This document shows positions 15,909 to 26,606 of a stretch of DNA of 47,229 nucleotides, piece after piece. The notes beneath the pieces are model-generated. The model worked only from the letters and a program-made list of their open reading frames with translations. It was not told the DNA's origin and searched no databases. Source of the stretch: Deltaproteobacteria bacterium (lineage in GTDB: Bacteria > Desulfobacterota > Desulfobacteria > Desulfobacterales > JAHEIW01); assembly GCA_024639185.1 (NCBI GenBank), contig JAHEIW010000016.1, positions 1-47,229 on the forward strand. The letters are read 5' to 3'. Both the position numbers and the translations under genes were made by a program. The number at the start of each line of letters is the position of its first letter. Position 1 is the first letter of the stretch.

Positions 15909-16790
15909 CTACTGAAGCGTTAGCTGAATTCCGCTTTTAAAACCCATTTCCTGTGCTTTGATGTCCAGATGTAAACTGGCCACAAATTCCAGCGGCGGAT
16001 AAATCATACGGTCGGTATTGCGCTGATCGATGGCTTTCAGGTATGTTTTGCAGTTATCACAAACATCGATTCGATAGTTTTTTTCCTGCTCACTGAAATA
16101 GTAATGTATACTATTGCTATCCTGATTTTCGCAAAACGGGCAATAGATTCTCTGGGCTGCCCACTGATGCCAGCAAAAACCACAAAATAAAATCCGGTTG
16201 CCTTCATCTTCAAACAATGAAAATCCGGGTGCACTGCCGCATACGGGACAAAACCCCTTGTCCCATGGATTGTCTGCATCCAGATAAGATGCCAGCTGCT
16301 CGGCGCAATGAACCAGGGAAGGCTTTATGCTGTTGTAGGCCATAAACGCCAGGGCCTTTTTTTCGATGCCCATGTCCTTTTCAATTTTTTGAAAATAAGC
16401 ATCTTCTGTATTCAGCAGGGCTGCAAAAACTGCCTTCTGGTTTAGACGTGTGGAAGCCAGGGCATTTTGGATGGCCCGGGCGGCATCCGCCATCTCGTCG
16501 TTGCCGGTTTCGGTTATCTGGCAGAGCTGTTTTAAAAGGGCGGTTGCCGCCTTTTGATCAACGATAAACTCTGATATCCCGATCAGCGAAAATTTTTCCT
16601 TGCATTTGAGTGCCAGCGTTTCTGTGCTGATCTCTATTGGATCTAAATTGATTTGACCTTTGGAATCTTCCTGGACCATAAAAATTTTTTCGTAAAAATT
16701 TAAAAGGTCTGCATAAGCCGGTCGCAGCTTTTTAAGCGCTGCAACCGCCTGCCTGATTTGTTGGGATGTGATGGCCAGGTCGACAGTCAT
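15909..16790 (-). CDS. fdhE: Formate dehydrogenase accessory protein FdhE
   Basis: A 293-residue cytosolic maturation factor for respiratory formate dehydrogenase. The C-terminal half (about residues 175-260) has four metal-binding pairs: CPVC, CGFC (followed by WHQW), CPFC and CDNC, the rubredoxin-like iron site of FdhE. The N-terminal half is helical. Length fits the family (about 290-310). It is downstream of fdhA and fdhB on the same strand but separated by a terminator and a repeat block (16791-17106), so it may have its own transcript. FdhE acts on Tat-exported selenocysteine enzymes, fitting the Tat signal on FdhA. Confidence 0.92.
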   Translation of the reverse strand: MTVDLAITSQQIRQAVAALKKLRPAYADLLNFYEKIFMVQEDSKGQINLDPIEISTETLALKCKEKFSLIGISEFIVDQKAATALLKQLCQITETGNDEMADAARAIQNALASTRLNQKAVFAALLNTEDAYFQKIEKDMGIEKKALAFMAYNSIKPSLVHCAEQLASYLDADNPWDKGFCPVCGSAPGFSLFEDEGNRILFCGFCWHQWAAQRIYCPFCENQDSNSIHYYFSEQEKNYRIDVCDNCKTYLKAIDQRNTDRMIYPPLEFVASLHLDIKAQEMGFKSGIQLTLQ

Positions 16791-16816
16791 GGATTCTCCT
16801 TTTGTATCAGTTTTCA

Positions 16817-16949
16817 GGTTTCAGGTGTCAGTAAACTACAGAGGACAGAGAACAGAAAACAGATGACAGATAGATCGCTTCATCTGCCATCATTTGCATC
16901 TGTCCTCTGTCGTCTGACTTCTGTCTTCTGAAGGCTGACACCCGAAACC
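16817..16949. repeat. Long imperfect inverted repeat built of CAGA units
   Basis: The gap between fdhB and fdhE (16791-17106) has no gene. GGTTTCAGGTGTCAG at 16817-16831 is mirrored by CTGACACCCGAAACC at 16935-16949. The arms carry AGAGGACAGAGAACAGA on one side and ATCTGTCCTCTG / CTTCTGTCTTCTG on the other. Related units occur at 15887-15905, 42912-42930, 44041-44105 and 46684-46822. Confidence 0.65.
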
Positions 16950-16995
16950 TTAAAAAAAAGGGCTAAAAAAGAGGTTATCATACCTTATTTAATTT

Positions 16996-17025
16996 AAAAA
17001 GGGGAGGCGGCAAAACCGTCTCCCC
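16996..17025 (-). terminator. Rho-independent terminator after fdhB
   Basis: Read on the minus strand, GGGGAGACGG-TTTT-GCCGCCTCCCC forms a strong GC stem (17001-17025) followed by TTTTT (17000-16996), 82 bases after the fdhB stop. It should end the fdhAB transcript before fdhE. Confidence 0.85.
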
Positions 17026-17106
17026 TGTATATATTATTATTTGTTATGGACTTTACTTTGTGTTTATAAATAATAACATAAACTTCTCATTAATTTTCAT
17101 GTAAAT

Positions 17107-17826
17107 TTAAGCAAAAGGTGAGACCAGATTCTTCAATGGCCGCAACATCCGTCTCAGCGCCACCTGCCGAGAAATGCCGTGACCGGAATGGGAGGCCACT
17201 GCATGTTCATGGTAAAGGCCAGGATCATAGGCCACCATGAAAACAACCCGAATGTCGTCCGGATCCAACAGCATGGCGCCACGGTGAGTTCTTTTGAGCA
17301 CCGTCAACCGATTTTGGGCCAAATCCAACATGTCGGCGCGCTCTCCAAAATTCATGGCACCCGTCGGGCAGGTCTTGACACAGGCCGGTTGCATCCCGGC
17401 GGCAACCCGATCATAGCACATATCACATTTAGCCAGGGTGCCATCGAGGGCCTTGCGCGGGATGTTGTAGGGGCAGGACTCGATGATTTCCGCAGCATCC
17501 AGATTTTTGGTCGCTGCCGTATAAATCACCGCCCCGGAAGGCTCATCATAGTAGATGGCAGCCGGATCTCCGGCGGTCTCGAGGCAGGGCGCTTCAAGGC
17601 AGTGGCGGCATTGGTCCGGAAAAAACAGCCACTTCAGCTGCCCACCGATGACCGCCTCATTCATTCGCACCAGTTTGTAGGTATCGAAGGAAAGATCGGC
17701 CGGATTCTGGTAAGTCCCACGATTTTCAGTTTTTTCTGCAGGCAGATCGTGCCACTGCTTGCAGGCCACCTGACAGCCCCTGCAGGCTGTACATAGTGTC
17801 GTATCGACAAAAAATGACTTACTCAT
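17107..17826 (-). CDS. fdhB: Formate dehydrogenase iron-sulfur (beta) subunit
   Basis: A 239-residue ferredoxin-type subunit carrying electrons from FdhA. Cysteine groups for four 4Fe-4S clusters are visible: CTACRGCQVAC (residues 12-22), CRHCLEAPC (about 73-81), the lone-start CPYN (about 117) and CDMCYDR...CVKTC (about 134-154). Length and layout match the periplasmic FdhAB beta subunits of Desulfovibrio (about 215-240 residues). There is no own signal peptide, consistent with export as a complex on the Tat signal of FdhA. It starts 14 bases after fdhA. No gamma/cytochrome b subunit follows, so electrons probably go to periplasmic c-type cytochromes. Confidence 0.93.
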   Translation of the reverse strand: MSKSFFVDTTLCTACRGCQVACKQWHDLPAEKTENRGTYQNPADLSFDTYKLVRMNEAVIGGQLKWLFFPDQCRHCLEAPCLETAGDPAAIYYDEPSGAVIYTAATKNLDAAEIIESCPYNIPRKALDGTLAKCDMCYDRVAAGMQPACVKTCPTGAMNFGERADMLDLAQNRLTVLKRTHRGAMLLDPDDIRVVFMVAYDPGLYHEHAVASHSGHGISRQVALRRMLRPLKNLVSPFA

Positions 17827-17840
17827 GCGATCACCTCCTT

Positions 17841-20800
17841 CTATACCTTCTGGATGTTGACCATAAAGGCCTTGGTTTCGGGTATGCGCGTGTTGGGATC
17901 ACCGGTGGAAGGCGTCAGCAGGTTGGCGCTTTCTTCCTTGCCGCTGTCCGGCTTTTGCCATCCGAAACACCAGGGGAAGCCCACCTGATGTACTTCCGCC
18001 CCCAGCTGACCGGCCACCTTCAGCGGTTTGAACCGTTTGGTGACAATGGCCGTACATTCCAGCCGCCCCCGGGCTGAAGTGGCCACAACGCGCTCGCCGT
18101 TTTTAATACCCTTTAGGGCCGCCAGCTCCTCGCTCATCTCCACAAATACCTGGGGTTGCATTTCCAGCAGCCAGGGTTGATGGCGCGTCATGACACCGGT
18201 CTGCCAGTGCTCGACCACCCGGTAGGTGGTCCCCACAAACGGAAAGCGCGGGTCACAGGTCTTATAAACATCCGCCTCAGTCCCATAAACCGCTGCAGTG
18301 GGGTTGGTGTAAGTAGAGCTCATGAAGTTTTTCTCCACCGGGCATTCCATGGGCTCGTAGTGCTCGGGCAGCGGCCCGTCAGCGCGGCCCGGGCCAAATA
18401 TCTGGCCGTGACCGTGCTTGCGCATGATAAAGGCATGCCGGGCTTTGGGATTGGGATTATCAAAGCTGCCGATTGGCGGCCAGCCGCCATCGGGAACATC
18501 CCCGCCCGACCATTTGGCCCCGTCCCATTTGATGACCCAGTCGGATTTATCCCAGGGCTGCCCCTGCAGATCCACCGAAGCACGGTTGTAAATGATGCGG
18601 CGGTTAACCGGCCAACACCAGGCAAATTCGGGATACAGTCCGATGTTGTTGGGGGCGTCTTTGACGCTGCGCCGGGCGGCCATGTTGCCCTTTTCGGTGT
18701 AGCTGTTGCAATACAGCCAGTTACCCGATGAGGTTGAGCCGTCAGCCTGCAGGTAGGCGAAGCTGGGTACAAGGGTACCCTTTTTAAAGGCTTTGCCCTT
18801 GACCGTCACGTCTTTTAGAAAATAGCCGTTGATTTCTTTGGCCACCGCGTGGGGGTCGTATGTGCCTTTGGCTGCATAGTCCCATTTGAGGTTGCGGATC
18901 GGCTCGGGAAAGGTGCCGCCATCTTTATATTGGGCTTTAATTTTATTGCCCAGCTCCATAATGATCTGGCCGTCGGGCAGGCTGCTGCCCAGCGGTCTGG
19001 GCCCCTCATAGCGCCACTGGCTCCAACGGCCGCTGTTGGTGATGCTGCCTTCTTTTTCGATGGAGACTGCCGCCGGCAGGAAAAACACCTCAGTTTTAAT
19101 TTTGGTCGGGTCCTCGCCCGGGCCGCGCCAGAATGAACCGGTCTCATTGTCAAAAATGTTGACATTGACCATCCAGTCCAGCTTTTTTAGAGCTTGACGG
19201 GTTTTGCCCGCATGTGCTCCGCTGCAGGCGGGGTTCTGGCCCCAGGCAAAAAAGCCTTTAAACGTTCCTTTGTACATTTCATCGAACAGATCCAACCAGG
19301 AATAATGCTTGCCGTCATCGACCTTAGGCAGCCAATCATAGCCATAATCGTTTTTGGCAACGGCGCTGTCGCCAAAGAACGATTTGAGCAAGCTGATGGA
19401 ATATTTGGGATAATTTTGCCACCAGTTGGCCGATAGCGGATCGTTGCTCTTGGGTGTCCACTTCTGGTTGTAAGCTGCCAGTGAAAAGTTCGATGCGCGT
19501 GGCGTCTTCAGGTAACCGGGCCATATATGCCACAGCAGGCAATGGTCGGTGGAGCCCTGCACATTGGATTCACCGCGCAACGCGTTGACGCCACCACCCG
19601 CAACACCCATGTTGCCCAGCAGCAGCTGGATAATGGCCATTGTTCGGATATTCTGGGTGCCCACGGTATGCTGAGTCCAGCCCATGGCATACATGATGGT
19701 GCCGGCTTTGCCCCTGGCGCCGGTGGCACCGTAGGTTTGGTAGATTTCTTTTAAATCGGTCTGGGGTGTGCCGCTGATTCTGGAAACCAGCGCGATATTG
19801 TAGCGGTCGAAATGTTTCTTTAAGATCTGAAACACACAGCGCGGATGCTCTAAAGTGCGATCCATCTTGGGGACGCCGTTGGCATCCATCTCAAAGGCCC
19901 ATTTTTTCTTATCATACTTTTTGCTCGTCCTATCAAAGCCGGCAAACAGACCGTCATCAAAATAATAATCGGTGCCGACAATAAACGCTGCGTTGGTATA
20001 GGCTGCTATGTACTCCTTGTTATACAGATTGTTGTCGATGATGTATTTGATCATGCCGCCGAGGATGGCAATATCGGTTCCCGAACGCATGGGCGCATAA
20101 AGATCCGCCCGGGCTGATGTGCGCGTGAAACGCGGATCAACGCTGATGAGCTTGGCGCCTTTTTGCTGGGCCTCGGTAACATATCTAAAAGAAATGGGAT
20201 GGTTTTCAGCAGCATTGCTGCCCATGATCATAATGCAATCGCTGTTTTTGATATCTATCCAGTGATTGGTCATCGCGCCGCGTCCGAACGACTCTGCCAG
20301 AGCCGCAACAGTGGCGCTATGTCAGATACGGGCCTGATGCTCGATATAAACCAGTCCGATCGCTCGCATCAGGGCCTGATAGGTCCAGCACTCCTCATTG
20401 TCCAGGGCAGCAGATCCCACCGAGGCAATGCCCATGGTGCGATTGACCACCTGGTCTTTGGCATTGCGGGCTTCGAAAGTGCCATCGCGGGTGGCTTTTA
20501 CCTTTTGGGCGATCCTGGTCAGGGCCCACTCCCAGTCCACTTTTTGCCATTCTTTGGAATAGGGCGCCCGGTACATCGGCTGGGTGACGCGCTGGTCATT
20601 TTCAGCTAACTGCCGCAGGGCCGCTCCTTTGGAGCACAGGGTGCCGCGGTTGATCACATGGCCCGGATCGCCTTCAATATTGATGGCGCGCTTTTTGCCG
20701 CTATTGGCCGTATGCACAATGGCACCGCAGCCCACCGCACAATAAGGGCAGATGGTGGTGGTTTCCTTGGCATCCTGGATCTGGAGCATTTTGGCCTGGT

Positions 20801-20906
20801 CCCTGGCCGGTGTAAACATACCGCCTTTACCGGCGCAACTGCTTAACGCCAGACCGGCGGCCGCAGCTCCTGAGATCTGGATGAACTCCCGTCGGTTTAT
20901 TTTCAT
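17841..20906 (-). CDS. fdhA: Selenocysteine formate dehydrogenase catalytic (alpha) subunit
   Basis: Molybdenum- or tungsten-pterin enzyme oxidising formate to CO2 in the periplasm. The 1021-residue chain reads through an in-frame UGA at 20322-20324 as selenocysteine 195, in the context HQARI-U-HSATVAALAESFG, the classical Sec-His active site. Residues 1-30 hold a Tat signal (RREFIQISG...). The first cluster motif is CPYCAVGCG with downstream CSKG (about residues 53-92); the pterin-binding and C-terminal aspartate-decarboxylase-like domains complete the family length (about 1000). Without read-through it would appear as two genes split at 20322 and 20273; both parts are in frame with 16 conserved codons between them. 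SelABCD must be encoded elsewhere. Confidence 0.96.
20290..20324 (-). promoter_or_regulatory. Bacterial SECIS element of fdhA
   Basis: After the UGA (20324-20322, minus strand), 17 bases lead to a 6-bp stem GGCUCU/AGAGUC (one G-U pair) with a GGC apical loop at 20298-20296, 24-26 bases from the UGA. Distance and loop fit bacterial SECIS rules and match the loop of the selenoprotein at 12004. Confidence 0.65.
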
Positions 20907-21542
20907 AACAGCCCCTCCTTTCTTTTGTCCCCCGTTAACGAAAACGTATGTGTTTATAGTGCGGTGAATCGATAGCCTGTTTGTCTGCAGCTTAAAAAAT
21001 CGGACACCCCATTAGCCTGCGTGTCACTGAGCCGGTTGCCGGCAGTGAAATCTAAACTAATTTTAAATTGTTACAGGCCAGCGGAACTAAAAAGCTGGTT
21101 TTTTTTTATGGTCAGTTGCGATTGGAAATGATATCGTTTTTATTTGAAGTGTAAGCGTGTTGTCGTGCTAAGACATTGGTTTGAGCGATCTTACTGTCAT
21201 CTAGCTAAGAGGCGCGAATAAAATAGGATCTTGTTGAGATTTCAGCATCAGATGAGGATAATTGTGTATTACTAGTTAAATTTTTCATATCGCTTTATGA
21301 AAAACGTGTCAAGATGGAATCGAACAATCCGACATGATTGTTTAAAAGTTTAACGCATTTTAAAAACATTTGAAGCTGACGACCTGCAAACGAAACCTTC
21401 AAAACCCCAACTTGACTTATCTAATCGTTTGATTTAAGAACCCAGAGCTTTAGCAATTTTTTTTGCTAATTTCTTGAATATCCGCTAAGCTAAACTTTTT
21501 ATGATGTTATCAAACGGTTGACATTCCTTTAAGGAGATTAAG
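20907..21542. other. Gene-free fdhA-metK divergent intergenic region
   Basis: A 636-base region without a supported gene. On the minus strand it contains the fdhA leader: a strong hairpin with CACTGCCGG arms (21025-21047) next to a terminator-like stem (20994-21025). On the plus strand, CCAGC at 21078-21082 pairs with GCTGG at 21094-21098 and is followed by nine T (21099-21107), a weak terminator of unknown transcript. The AT-rich half near metK (21210-21542) must contain its promoter, but only weak matches (TTGACT near 21412) are visible. No SAM-I or SAM-II riboswitch pattern was recognised before metK. AAGGAG precedes the metK ATG. Confidence 0.5.
20994..21047 (-). promoter_or_regulatory. 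Possible attenuator in the fdhA leader
   Basis: In minus-strand order, a stem CACTG.CCGG/CCGG..CAGTG (21047-21025) is directly followed by GACAC (21025-21021) pairing with GTGTC (21007-21003), then CGATTTTTT. This is the layout of a leader structure plus intrinsic terminator about 90 bases before the fdhA ATG. The terminator stem is only 5 bp, so support is moderate. Confidence 0.35.
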
Positions 21543-22706
21543 ATGGAAAAATATTTATTTACCTCTGAATCCGTGACCGAAGGACATCCCGATAAAGTTG
21601 CCGACGCTATATCCGACTCCGTTCTGGATGCGATTATGGCTCAGGATAAAAATTGCCGGGTCGCCTGCGAAACGCTGGTTACAACGGGGCTGGCTTTTAT
21701 ATCCGGTGAAATAACCACTGACTGTTATGTCGATATGCCTCAGATCGTAAGGGATACCATCCGTGATATCGGGTATTGCTCATCCCAGATGGGGTTTGAC
21801 TGCCAGACCTGCTCGGTGATTACCAGCATTGACCGTCAATCGCCGGACATTGCGCAGGGTGTCAACACCGATCAGGGACTATTTAAGGAACAGGGTGCCG
21901 GTGATCAGGGGCTGATGTTCGGATTTGCCACCGATGAAACACCGGAGCTGATGCCGATGCCGATTTCCTACGCGCACAAGCTTTGCAGTCGGCTGGCCAC
22001 GGTCCGCAAAAATGGTGCTCTGGATTTTTTAAGACCCGACGGTAAATCTCAGGTGACCATTGAATATGAAAACGGAACGCCCAAACGGGTGGATACAGTG
22101 GTGGTTTCTGCTCAGCATAAACCGGATGTGACTTACGACGATCTGAAAGAAGCGATCATCGAGGAAGTCATCAAGAAGGTCATTCCGCAGAAAATGACCG
22201 ACGGCGATACGCGCTACTTCATAAATCCAACCGGCCGGTTTGTGATCGGTGGCCCCATGGGAGATTGTGGCCTCACGGGGCGCAAGATTATTGTGGATAC
22301 TTATGGCGGCCAGGGCAGTCACGGCGGTGGTTGCTTTTCAGGCAAAGATCCATCCAAGGTGGATCGCAGCGCCTCTTATATGGGGCGGTATATTGCCAAA
22401 AATATTGTTGCTGCCGGGCTGGCAAAGAAATGTGAAATCCAGGTGGCCTATGCCATCGGCGTGGCCGAGCCCGTCTCGGTTATGGTTGATTTGATGGGCA
22501 CCGGGACGATACCTAAAGCAAGGGCGGAGGAAATCGTCACCGATGTGTTTGATTTGAGACCGGCTGCGATTATCGAACATCTGGATCTGTTGCGTCCGAT
22601 TTACCGCAAAACAGCAGCTTACGGTCATTTTGGGCGCAATGAGCCCGAATTTTCATGGGAGAATACCAACCTGGCGGAGGTCTTAAAAGACAAGGCCGGT
22701 CTTTAG
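21543..22706 (+). CDS. metK: S-adenosylmethionine synthetase
   Basis: Makes S-adenosylmethionine from methionine and ATP. The 387-residue chain has the normal length and family motifs: the N-terminal [20 protein letters not shown] (ATP and Mg2+ binding), [12 protein letters not shown] near residue 118 (the hexapeptide GAGDQG) and [16 protein letters not shown] near residue 260 (phosphate-binding loop and Lys). The ATG at 21543 follows AAGGAG at optimal spacing. It is followed by ahcY, so product synthesis and by-product recycling of methylation are side by side. SAM also feeds the radical SAM protein further along. Confidence 0.98.
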   Translation: MEKYLFTSESVTEGHPDKVADAISDSVLDAIMAQDKNCRVACETLVTTGLAFISGEITTDCYVDMPQIVRDTIRDIGYCSSQMGFDCQTCSVITSIDRQSPDIAQGVNTDQGLFKEQGAGDQGLMFGFATDETPELMPMPISYAHKLCSRLATVRKNGALDFLRPDGKSQVTIEYENGTPKRVDTVVVSAQHKPDVTYDDLKEAIIEEVIKKVIPQKMTDGDTRYFINPTGRFVIGGPMGDCGLTGRKIIVDTYGGQGSHGGGCFSGKDPSKVDRSASYMGRYIAKNIVAAGLAKKCEIQVAYAIGVAEPVSVMVDLMGTGTIPKARAEEIVTDVFDLRPAAIIEHLDLLRPIYRKTAAYGHFGRNEPEFSWENTNLAEVLKDKAGL

Positions 22707-24269
<1,563 letters not shown>

Positions 24270-24411
24270 TTTTCGGTTCCTAAAAGGCCCTTTTTCCGAT
24301 GGCCTGTGTTCTCCGCGCTTTTCTGTCTGCGACGTACTTCAAGTACGCCGCAAACAAAAAACCTTGTGCGGCCTGGCCCATCGAAAAAACGGCTCATTTA
24401 GGAACCGAAAA
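24270..24411. repeat. Palindromic repeat element, copy A
   Basis: Imperfect palindrome of about 142 bases starting at the ahcY stop. Outer arms TTTTCGGTTCCTAAA (24270-24284) and TTTAGGAACCGAAAA (24397-24411) are perfect; inner arms near CCGATGGCC/GGCCCATCG match partly; the centre is the perfect CGTACTT-C-AAGTACG (24333-24347). It shares its centre and parts of its arms with copies at 33155-33296 and 36834-36950. It may also serve as a transcription terminator for ahcY. Confidence 0.8.
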
Positions 24412-24540
24412 TAAAGTTTCTAATACCAAAGGCTGCTTTTCAATTATTCTTAAATGGGAGCAGCCTTAATTATTTTGAAATACATTTAGTATCAAAGTTC
24501 AGTCTTAGGATTCTACAATACGTTTTATGTAAGACGTGCT

Positions 24541-24620
24541 TACCATTTGGGCCAAGACCGTTTTTAAGTATGCCTCCGGTATAAAATCTGATTTTTCCTT
24601 GACCTTGGGAAAAATTTCTC
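24541..24620. repeat. Half copy of the palindromic repeat
   Basis: TTTTTAAGTATGCCTCCGGTATAAAAT followed by CCTTGACCTTGGG resembles the right half of the copy at 33155-33296 (AAGTATGCCTGCGGGTTGAAA, then CCTTGAACTTGAG). The left half is not recognisable, so this looks like a decayed or partial copy. Confidence 0.4.
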
Positions 24621-24654
24621 ATTTCTGAATTAAAAACCACAAGAAATATACTAG

Positions 24655-24706
24655 AAAAAAGGCTTTCAGCAGTCCAACAAATTGGACATGCAGAAAGCCT
24701 TTTTTA
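24655..24706. terminator. Bidirectional terminator-like hairpin
   Basis: AAAAAAGGCTTTC (24655-24667) pairs perfectly with GAAAGCCTTTTTT (24693-24705), with an inner TCCAA/TTGGA stem at 24673-24685. A and T tracts flank both sides, so it could work in both directions. It stands 14 bases beyond the stop of the small minus-strand frame at 24720-24851. Confidence 0.7.
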
Positions 24707-24719
24707 TATTCACGGTAGT

Positions 24720-24851
24720 TTAGCCCAATCTTACAAAATCCAAATGCCATATTTCGTCGGTACAGCTACCTAATTTCCAGCCCTTCCAGATTTTGACATC
24801 AGGCACGTAGTCTAAAATAAACAAATGCTCAGAAATGTATGTATTTGCCAT
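24720..24851 (-). CDS. Possible small protein or gene remnant, 43 residues
   Basis: Not recognised. From ATG 24851 the frame encodes 43 residues with a plausible composition (ISEHLFILDYVPDVKIW, then GWKLGSC and IWHLDFVRLG) and four Trp or adjacent aromatic residues; the frame stays open about 17 codons further upstream without a start. GAGG lies two bases before the ATG, a poor spacing. The strong terminator only 14 bases after the stop supports transcription in this direction. It could be the 3' end of a decayed longer gene. Confidence 0.3.
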   Translation of the reverse strand: MANTYISEHLFILDYVPDVKIWKGWKLGSCTDEIWHLDFVRLG

Positions 24852-24951
24852 TACCTCATCTACAAAATTATAAGCATTAATTGAAACATTGATTTTAGAA
24901 GATCAATTCCGCTGAACCAGAACATGCCAAACGAACGAAATTGTTGGGATC

Positions 24952-25074
24952 ATGGCAAAGCTCGATTCCAGTGCGTTAGAACCGCTTTCTACAGAAATGA
25001 TGCTGGAAAAAGCGCCTCGCCTGGATAAGGTATTGAACGGTGAATATGAAGAGGAAGTCAAAGAAACAGCTTGA
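24952..25074 (+). CDS. Possible 40-residue ORF between repeats
   Basis: Not recognised. The ATG at 24952 opens a 40-residue acidic frame (including LEPLSTEMMLEK and LNGEYEEEVKETA) that ends 29 bases before the stop of the aminotransferase gene on the other strand. No good Shine-Dalgarno is present. Composition is protein-like, so it may be a small gene or a remnant of a larger one. The rest of 24270-25102 is repeats and AT-rich DNA. Confidence 0.2.
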   Translation: MAKLDSSALEPLSTEMMLEKAPRLDKVLNGEYEEEVKETA

Positions 25075-25102
25075 GAAGCGTTAGATAAATTAAACCGCTG
25101 AT

Positions 25103-26284
25103 TTATGTTTTCACCACCCGCTTAACCTTTTTGAGTCTCAAACATATTTCGTCGAGAGTTGCCCGGGACTTTGCAAAACAGAATCTCACCTGGTTGTTCC
25201 CCATTTCTGCCATATGATAAAAAGCCGTGCCCGGTACTGTCGCAATGCCGGTGAGATGAATCAAGTTCAGGCTGAATGAATACGCATCAGACCCACCAAA
25301 TTGATCGATCCAGCGGTCCGTTTCGGCCATGATATAGTAGGCGCCTTTGGGCGGCACAAGGTCGAATCCGGCTTCCATTAACGCTTCACACAGCCGATCT
25401 CGCGCCTGAGCATAACGGTTCCGAAGCGTTACATAATAGGCCTCCTCCAGATTGAGCGCGCAGACGCCGGCCTTTTGAAAAGGAGTTGGTGCGCCAACGG
25501 TCAGGAAATCATGAACTTTACGAATCCGATTGGTAATATTTGCTCGCGCCAGCGCCCATCCGACACGCCACCCTGTGACGGAATAGGTTTTGGAAAGGGA
25601 ATTGATGGTCACCGTGCGCTCTGCCATGCCGTCCAGCGAGGCAATAGAGATATGCCTTTCGTTATCATAAATGATATGTTCATAAATTTCATCCGTTATG
25701 GCCAGGCAATCCCACTGGATACAAAGTCTGGAAATCTCTTCAAGTTCAGCTTCGGAAAAAACCTTACCCGTCGGGTTGTTGGGGGTGTTGATAATGATGG
25801 CCTTCGTGTTGGGGTTGAAGGCTTCGCTCAGTTCGTTCGGATCATAGGCCCAATCTGGCGGCCTCAGCGTGACGTAACGGGGTCGGGCACCTGACAGGAT
25901 GGCATCCGGGCCGTAATTCTCGTAGAAGGGCTCAAAAATGATGATTTCATCTCCGGGGTTGACCAGGGCTTTGAGGGTGGCAATCATGGCTTCAGTCGCA
26001 CCGCAGGTTACCGTTACCTCAGTGTCAGGATCATAGTCGATTCGGTTGTACCGTAGCGCTTTGGCAATTATGGCCTCCCTGAAATCGGGTTCGCCAAAGG
26101 TGATGGAATACTGGTTGCGACCCGCCTCAATAGCCTCAATAGCCGCTTGTTTGAGCTCTTGCGGCGGATCAAAATCCGGAAATCCTTGCGCTAAATTTAG
26201 CCCGCCCTCGGCCATGCACACGCGTGTCATCTCACGAATAACGGATTCGGTAAATTGCTTGGTGATTTGAGAAAGCGGTTTCAC
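25103..26284 (-). CDS. PLP-dependent aminotransferase, class I/II
   Basis: A 393-residue cytosolic fold-type I aminotransferase, close in pattern to aspartate/kynurenine-type enzymes (subgroup I). Visible motifs: NLAQGFPDFDPP near the N-terminus, NTPNNPTGKVF (about 165-175), DEIYEHIIYD (about 195), the PLP lysine in SLSKTYSVTGWRVGW (about 230) and the C-terminal substrate arginine in VRFCFAKS. The exact amino-acid substrate cannot be read. The frame extends to 26311, but GTG at 26284 directly follows AAGGAGG and gives the usual start. It is divergent from the KamA-like gene and may act in the same pathway. Confidence 0.9.
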   Translation of the reverse strand: MKPLSQITKQFTESVIREMTRVCMAEGGLNLAQGFPDFDPPQELKQAAIEAIEAGRNQYSITFGEPDFREAIIAKALRYNRIDYDPDTEVTVTCGATEAMIATLKALVNPGDEIIIFEPFYENYGPDAILSGARPRYVTLRPPDWAYDPNELSEAFNPNTKAIIINTPNNPTGKVFSEAELEEISRLCIQWDCLAITDEIYEHIIYDNERHISIASLDGMAERTVTINSLSKTYSVTGWRVGWALARANITNRIRKVHDFLTVGAPTPFQKAGVCALNLEEAYYVTLRNRYAQARDRLCEALMEAGFDLVPPKGAYYIMAETDRWIDQFGGSDAYSFSLNLIHLTGIATVPGTAFYHMAEMGNNQVRFCFAKSRATLDEICLRLKKVKRVVKT

Positions 26285-26606
26285 ATGGCCTCCTTTTCGC
26301 GTATTTTCCAACAGGCAACAAATTCCAAGTTACCAAGAGATAGTGTTTTTTCTTTTCTTTTGCAAGCGGATGAGGGAAAATCGCTTATCGGCGATTGCTT
26401 TGTTAGCCCCGGATGAATCAAATTCGTACAACCTGGTTGTCGAGATGACGGACTTTGCAACCCTTTGCAGGATGTATTTGACAATGAATTCGGCCATGGT
26501 ATACTGGCCGTCCAAGAAGAGTAGGCCTGTAACGCTTTTCTCTCGCCACCGGTCGTTAAGAAAGCTTAAGGCTGAAACTGTTTTCTAAATCGACAGGGTG
26601 AATAAA
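26285..26606. other. Divergent control region of aminotransferase and KamA-like genes
   Basis: A 322-base gap without a supported gene. It contains a good plus-strand promoter (26478-26505) for the KamA-like gene. The minus-strand promoter of the aminotransferase was not identified. Open frames inside (for example 26343-26588) lack a Shine-Dalgarno and protein-like patterns. Confidence 0.5.
26478..26505 (+). promoter_or_regulatory. Sigma-70-type promoter for the KamA-like gene
   Basis: TTGACA at 26478-26483 and TATACT at 26500-26505 with a 16-base spacer, 11 of 12 consensus bases. The predicted start site near 26512 gives a leader of about 95 bases before the ATG at 26607. Confidence 0.65.

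Noticed and set aside
17179-17796. 205-residue plus-strand frame over fdhB
   Set aside because: It is an antisense shadow of a clear ferredoxin-type subunit; no protein family pattern or ribosome-binding site was found.
17841-20906. Reading fdhA as two separate genes or a pseudogene
   Set aside because: Both parts are in the same frame, the UGA falls at the known selenocysteine site followed by His, and a SECIS-like hairpin follows.
21518-21523. TTGACA as the metK -35 box
   Set aside because: It is only about 20 bases before the ATG, leaving no room for a -10 box and a leader; it lies next to the Shine-Dalgarno.
21108-21542. SAM riboswitch upstream of metK
   Set aside because: No SAM-I, SAM-II or SAM-IV core pattern could be recognised in the AT-rich leader.
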